Assembly (NCBI GenBank): GCA_002345025.1
Contig: DDUX01000070.1
Span: 79,135 to 121,870 of the forward strand
Direction of reading: 5' to 3'
DNA: 42,736 bases
Source of the DNA: Candidatus Accumulibacter iunctus
GTDB taxonomy: Bacteria; Pseudomonadota; Gammaproteobacteria; Burkholderiales; Rhodocyclaceae
Numbering within the stretch: position 1 is the stretch's first letter; every line of letters begins with the position of its first letter. The translations under genes were made by a program, and so were the position numbers. The notes beneath the pieces were generated by a model. That model was given only the letters and a program-made list of their open reading frames with translations, ran no database searches and had not been told where the DNA came from. Below are positions 40,505 through 42,736 of the stretch, piece after piece.

Positions 40505-41455
40505 ATGAAACTGATCAGCGTCGTCACCGGCTGCTTCAACGAGGAAGACAACATCGAGGAGCTGCATTCCCGCATCCGTGCCCAGTTCGAGCGACTGCCC
40601 GCCTACGACTACGAACACATCTTCATCGACAATGCCTCGACCGATGCCACTGTCGCACGGATCAAGGCGATTGCCGCCAACGACCGGCGCGTCAGGCTGA
40701 TCGTCAACGCCCGCAATTTTGGCCACATCCGCTCGCCGATGCACGCGCTGCTGCAGGCGCGCGGTGACGCGGTGATCGCCATGGCCTCCGACCTGCAGGA
40801 ACCGCCCGAACTGATCCCGGAATTCGTCCGCAAGTGGGAACAGGGCTACCGTGTGGTTGCCGGAGTCCGCTCCGGGGTGCAGAACACGGTGGCGATGTCC
40901 TTCATCCGCCGTGCCTTCTACGCCACCATCGGACGCATCTCGGAGACCCGCCTGATTCCCAATTTCACGGGTTTCGGGCTCTACGACCGCTCGGTCATCG
41001 AAGTCGTTCGTCAGGTGGACGATCCCTACCCCTACTTCCGCGGCCTGATCGCGGACATCGGTTTCGAACATGCGGAGGTGCCGTTCGTGCAGCCGCAGCG
41101 CAGGCGCGGCATCAGCAAGAACAACTTCTACACCCTCTATGACATGGCGATCCTCGGCATCACCAGCCATTCGAAGCTGCCGATCAGGTTGGCGACGATG
41201 GCCGGCTTCGCCCTTTCGGGTCTCAGCCTGCTGGTGGCGATCGGCTACCTGGCCTACAAGTTGCTCCGCTGGGATCAGTTCTCGATCGGCATCGCCCCGG
41301 TGGTGATCGGTTTCTTCTTCTTCGCCTCGGTGCAGCTCTTCTTCATCGGCATCCTCGGCGAATACATCGCGGCGATCCACACGCAGGTGCTCAGGCGACC
41401 ACTGGTGGTCGAGAAGGAGCGGGTGAATTTTGACGCCGGCAGTACAGAGTCGTGA
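40505..41455 (+). CDS. GtrB/DPM1-like membrane glycosyltransferase (family 2)
   Basis: The 316-residue protein begins VVTGCFNEEDNIEELHSRI. It has the GT-A HIFIDNASTDAT loop (about residues 39-50) and the ASDLQEPPELI metal site (about residues 97-107). Two C-terminal membrane segments follow (about 235-258 and 270-295). It is the polyprenyl-phosphate-sugar synthase type, which charges undecaprenyl phosphate for a periplasmic transferase. It follows the NeuB-like gene by 9 bases. The next gene, a polytopic membrane protein overlapping its 3' end, could be the partner that uses or flips the lipid-linked sugar. Confidence 0.92.
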   Translation: MKLISVVTGCFNEEDNIEELHSRIRAQFERLPAYDYEHIFIDNASTDATVARIKAIAANDRRVRLIVNARNFGHIRSPMHALLQARGDAVIAMASDLQEPPELIPEFVRKWEQGYRVVAGVRSGVQNTVAMSFIRRAFYATIGRISETRLIPNFTGFGLYDRSVIEVVRQVDDPYPYFRGLIADIGFEHAEVPFVQPQRRRGISKNNFYTLYDMAILGITSHSKLPIRLATMAGFALSGLSLLVAIGYLAYKLLRWDQFSIGIAPVVIGFFFFASVQLFFIGILGEYIAAIHTQVLRRPLVVEKERVNFDAGSTES

Positions 41456-42736
41456 CCCGGGATCCGGGCCGGCGTTGGCAACCACCGGCAAGCCTCAGCC
41501 GTCCTGGCTGCTTGCACACGATCCGCTGCACTCGGCGACGCCGATCGATTCGGTGTCGGTCGCGGCGCTGCTCTATCTGGCGCTGCCCAACCTGATCTTT
41601 TTCGCCGGCTGGTTCCGCTGGCCATTCGCCGCCCTGTTCTCGTTGCTCCTGCTCTGGTCGGCGCGGAGGGCTCTCGACTGGCAGCATCTGAGCTGGCGAT
41701 TCCCCTACGGCAGGACCACGACGCTGCTGATCGTCGCCACGGCCTTCGCCTGGTGCGCCCTCGGCGGCGCCGGCCATTTCCTGGCGGCGCCGATCGACTG
41801 GATGGTGCGCGACGCGGTCCTCGGCGACCTGGTGTTCGGCGCGTGGCCGGTCGCCTATGCCGAGAAGGAAGGCACCTACTACATCCTGCGCTCGGCGATC
41901 GGTTACTTCCTGCCCGCCGCAGTGGTGGCGAAGGCGCTGAGTGTCGCCAGCGCCGACCCGGCCCTGTACCTCTGGACGGTCGTCGGCACGGCACTGTTCC
42001 TGTTCAGCCTGCCGCTGCCACGACGCCCCGGAGCCGGGCTGGCACTCGCCCTGCTGCTTGTGCTTTCGTTCAGCGGCATGGATCTGCTCGGCCTGCTCGC
42101 GTATCAGGGCGACTGGCCGGAACTGCCGGTGCGGCTCGAATGGTGGACGCGATTCAGCTACTCGTCGCTCGCCGCGCATCTCTACTGGGCGCCGAACCAT
42201 GCCCTGCCGATCTGCCTCGCCAGCACGCTGTTCTATCGCCACTGGCAGCACCCGGCCTTCCCCGGCTTCGCGCTGCTGCTGCTGGCGCTGCTGCCGATCT
42301 GGACCCCTTTCGGCCTGCCGGCCCTGCTCCCTTTCATCGCGCTCGCGGTGCTGCAGTTCCTGACGGGGCCGCGCCGACCGCTGCCGGTCGTGCCGCTGCT
42401 CGTCCTGATCCTCATGGTGGCCCTGATGGCCCGCTTCCTCGGCATGGACATCGGCGGCATCGGCACCGCGCCCCCACTGGCTGGCGCCACTGGCACGGCG
42501 AGCGAGACGGCGACGCGCGATCACCTTCTCGCCTACCTCGCTTTCGTGGCGCTGGAGTTCGGCGCGCTCGCCCTGGCGTTGTGGCCCCGCCTGCGCCACT
42601 CCCGTGGCATCCTGCTGTTCGCCACGCTGACGCTCCTGCTGCTGCCGTGGCTCAGCTTCGGCCCGTCGAACGATCTGCTGCTGCGCGCCTCGCTCGCGTC
42701 GCTGGTGATGCTGCTGCTGCTGACGCTCAGCGTCCT
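41430..42736 (+). CDS. Polytopic membrane protein of the sugar locus (partial, TTG start)
   Basis: The frame opens after TGA 41424-41426. The first usable start is TTG 41430, about 10 bases after AAGGAG, overlapping the glycosyltransferase gene by 26 bases. At least 435 residues are coded before the window edge. After a 45-residue cytoplasmic N-terminus there are about ten or more hydrophobic segments with Leu/Ala-rich loops. A larger loop holds WMVRDAVLGDLVFGAWPVAY and YAEKEGTYYILRSAIGY. I do not recognise a family. Position suggests a GT-C-like transferase or a flippase/polymerase-type protein. Confidence 0.75.
   Translation, partial: MTPAVQSRDPGSGPALATTGKPQPSWLLAHDPLHSATPIDSVSVAALLYLALPNLIFFAGWFRWPFAALFSLLLLWSARRALDWQHLSWRFPYGRTTTLLIVATAFAWCALGGAGHFLAAPIDWMVRDAVLGDLVFGAWPVAYAEKEGTYYILRSAIGYFLPAAVVAKALSVASADPALYLWTVVGTALFLFSLPLPRRPGAGLALALLLVLSFSGMDLLGLLAYQGDWPELPVRLEWWTRFSYSSLAAHLYWAPNHALPICLASTLFYRHWQHPAFPGFALLLLALLPIWTPFGLPALLPFIALAVLQFLTGPRRPLPVVPLLVLILMVALMARFLGMDIGGIGTAPPLAGATGTASETATRDHLLAYLAFVALEFGALALALWPRLRHSRGILLFATLTLLLLPWLSFGPSNDLLLRASLASLVMLLLLTLSV

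Noticed and set aside
39296..41491. A minus-strand open frame of about 730 codons opposite the NeuB-like and GtrB-like genes
   Set aside because: The composition is that of a GC-driven shadow; the plus-strand reading has clear family motifs throughout.
1..42736. tRNA, rRNA, CRISPR array, replication origin or attachment sites
   Set aside because: None was recognised by eye. A tRNA scan and a covariance-model search would be needed to exclude small RNA genes.

Overview
The window is GC-rich chromosomal DNA from a Gram-negative bacterium, most likely a betaproteobacterium of the Rhodocyclales / Candidatus Accumulibacter kind. That placement is inferred from gene content: acetate symporter plus acs cluster, class I fumarase, Fur-type feo operon, OprB porin, DUF853 helicase. 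No rRNA, tRNA or CRISPR array was recognised.

Region 1 (1-22,701) is ordinary housekeeping and metabolism. It holds the 3' end of a C-terminal processing protease, a small unknown gene and a MoeB/ThiF-type E1 enzyme. A minus-strand operon glyA-nrdR-ribD follows. Next is a minus-strand acetate module: acs, a cNMP/CBS/DUF294 regulator, a DnaQ-like exonuclease, a large sodium:solute symporter and its DUF4212 small partner. The plus strand then carries a YqhA membrane protein, class I fumarase, a RidA protein and murI. After these come a feo operon (feoA-feoB-Cys-rich membrane protein) behind a good Fur box, an OprB porin, a minus-strand DUF853 ATPase and yebC.

Region 2 (22,781-32,240) is a surface-polysaccharide locus. 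rfbF-rfbG-rfbH make a CDP-4-keto-3,6-dideoxyhexose, and the genes overlap by 4 bases. An extended SDR follows that appears to start at a CTG codon overlapping the rfbH stop. A Wzm/Wzt-type ABC exporter comes next, then three convergent glycosyltransferases on the minus strand. Upstream of the last is a short remnant that looks like the end of another ABC ATPase.

Region 3 (about 32,280-36,300) is a mobile-element scar. An ISAs1-type transposase is frameshifted, interrupted by the 3' part of an ISKra4-type transposase gene, and has lost its catalytic-Glu segment. Beside it lies an apparently intact 1,585-bp DDE insertion sequence with perfect 15-bp ends and a 21-bp hairpin in its leader. That element supplies the last codons of a small coiled-coil gene.

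Region 4 (36,335-42,736) starts with an AAA/DUF4143 ATPase behind a palindrome that abuts its start codon. A second sugar cassette follows: a ThDP-dependent acetolactate-synthase-like enzyme, a NeuB-like synthase with SAF domain, a GtrB/DPM1-like membrane glycosyltransferase, and a long polytopic membrane protein running off the window.

The most interesting idea is that regions 2 and 4 are one locus split by insertions. It would make an unusual glycan: a 3,6-dideoxyhexose, possibly two-carbon branched as in yersiniose, and/or a product of the paired ThDP and PEP-condensing enzymes.
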